From an uncultured Armatimonadota bacterium (GTDB lineage Bacteria; Armatimonadota; Armatimonadia; Armatimonadales; Armatimonadaceae), in NCBI GenBank assembly GCA_903881535.1, contig CAIRTT010000602.1:1-6602 (forward strand): 6,602 nt of DNA, read 5' to 3'. This document shows, in pieces, positions 6,119 to 6,602 of this stretch; positions within the stretch are counted from its first letter, which is position 1; each line of letters begins with the position of its first letter. The translations under genes and the position numbers were made by a program. The notes below the pieces were generated by a model. The model did no database searches and was not told the DNA's origin. It worked only from the letters and a program-made list of their open reading frames with translations.

Positions 6119-6602
6119 AAAGTGTCAGTCATCTTCTTACGATTTGCGGATTGGCCATTATTTTAGCGAATGGCGATTCTGTTCAAGCATGGGGTGGAAC
6201 CGGGCACAAATTTGTTGCTCGACTAGCCATTGCAAATCTTCCTGCATCTAGTTTTAAGCAATGGCTCAGTAAGAATGAGACATGGTTTGCGAATGCGAGC
6301 TCACATCCGGACAGATGGCGTAATCGTGTCGATCACTCCGAAGCTCCTAGGCATTTTCTTGATACGGAAAATTTTGGAGTCGGAACAGATGCTCTCAAAA
6401 TTCCGACTGATTTTGACGCAGTACTTAAGCTCCGAACATACGACCAGCTTCGCATAGATGGTGTGAACCCGTGGACAATAGGTCGGGTCCGCTCCAATCT
6501 TGTAAAGGCATTCCGGGAAAAGCGCTGGGAGGATGTGCTCGTTCAAGCGGCATACTTATCGCACTACGTTGGTGATGCCCATGTTCCCTTCCATGCGACT
6601 GC
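6115..6602 (+). CDS. Secreted S1/P1-type zinc nuclease family enzyme (3' partial)
   Basis: Exported enzyme of the S1/P1 nuclease / zinc-dependent phospholipase C family, which cuts single-stranded nucleic acids or phosphate esters using three zinc ions. Residues 1-25 are a signal peptide ending SVQA; cleavage there exposes Trp26, matching the N-terminal Trp that binds zinc in P1 nuclease. Further ligands line up: His31 (WGGTGH), Asp66 (HPDRW), His80 (HFLDTEN), His150 and Asp154 (LSHYVGD) and His160 (PFH). The last ligand pair and C-terminus lie beyond the window. It is the last visible gene of the overlapping operon, starting in an ATGA junction with only a weak CAGG ten bases upstream. Family and export are well supported; nucleic acid versus phosphate-ester substrate cannot be told. 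Confidence 0.9.
   Translation, partial: MKSVSHLLTICGLAIILANGDSVQAWGGTGHKFVARLAIANLPASSFKQWLSKNETWFANASSHPDRWRNRVDHSEAPRHFLDTENFGVGTDALKIPTDFDAVLKLRTYDQLRIDGVNPWTIGRVRSNLVKAFREKRWEDVLVQAAYLSHYVGDAHVPFHAT

Noticed and set aside
6230..6546. Open frames of 75 codons (+) and 81 codons (-) at the right end
   Set aside because: They overlap the S1/P1 nuclease frame, which has a signal peptide and a full series of zinc ligands.
1..6602. CRISPR arrays, insertion sequences, tRNAs or a known defence system
   Set aside because: No repeat arrays, transposase genes, terminal repeats, cloverleaf sequences or recognisable defence core genes were found.

Overview
The window is about 6.6 kb of gene-dense bacterial DNA with roughly balanced base composition, and every stretch over about 110 bases is coding. 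It encodes an envelope-oriented gene set: an NlpC/P60 peptidase with an SH3b domain, a secreted M48 metallopeptidase, a membrane histidine kinase, a PilZ protein, a rhomboid and a secreted S1/P1-type nuclease. Signal peptides and AXA-like cleavage sites look typically bacterial. No rRNA, tRNA, mobile element or CRISPR is visible. The host cannot be fixed from this sequence. The apparent leaderless starts, the DUF6941-like gene and the orphan kinase would suit a phylum such as Armatimonadota or a similarly under-sampled lineage, but that is a weak guess.

Left part (2-3241, + strand): the 3' end of an SH3b-NlpC/P60 cell-wall peptidase gene, then an M48 metallopeptidase, then a NarL-class histidine kinase with no response regulator in view. 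The last two start very close to the preceding stop or to a TANNNT box and have no Shine-Dalgarno sequence, so they are probably transcribed individually as leaderless mRNAs.

Middle (3218-4329): a PilZ-domain gene on the - strand overlaps the kinase gene tail-to-tail by 24 bases and the rhomboid gene head-to-head by up to 28 bases. The rhomboid keeps its Ser/His dyad and the HxxxxHxxxN motif, but its GxSG motif reads GLSW. A short gap of about 110-140 bases follows, with no clear gene.

Right part (about 4467-6602, + strand): five genes overlap one another by 4-8 bases and look like one translationally coupled operon. They encode a divergent DUF58/VWA-like protein with an intact DxSxS motif, two tiny two-TM membrane proteins, a DUF6941-like beta protein and a secreted zinc-dependent S1/P1 nuclease-family enzyme cut off by the window end. 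This operon is the least explained part. No known defence or secretion system could be recognised with confidence.
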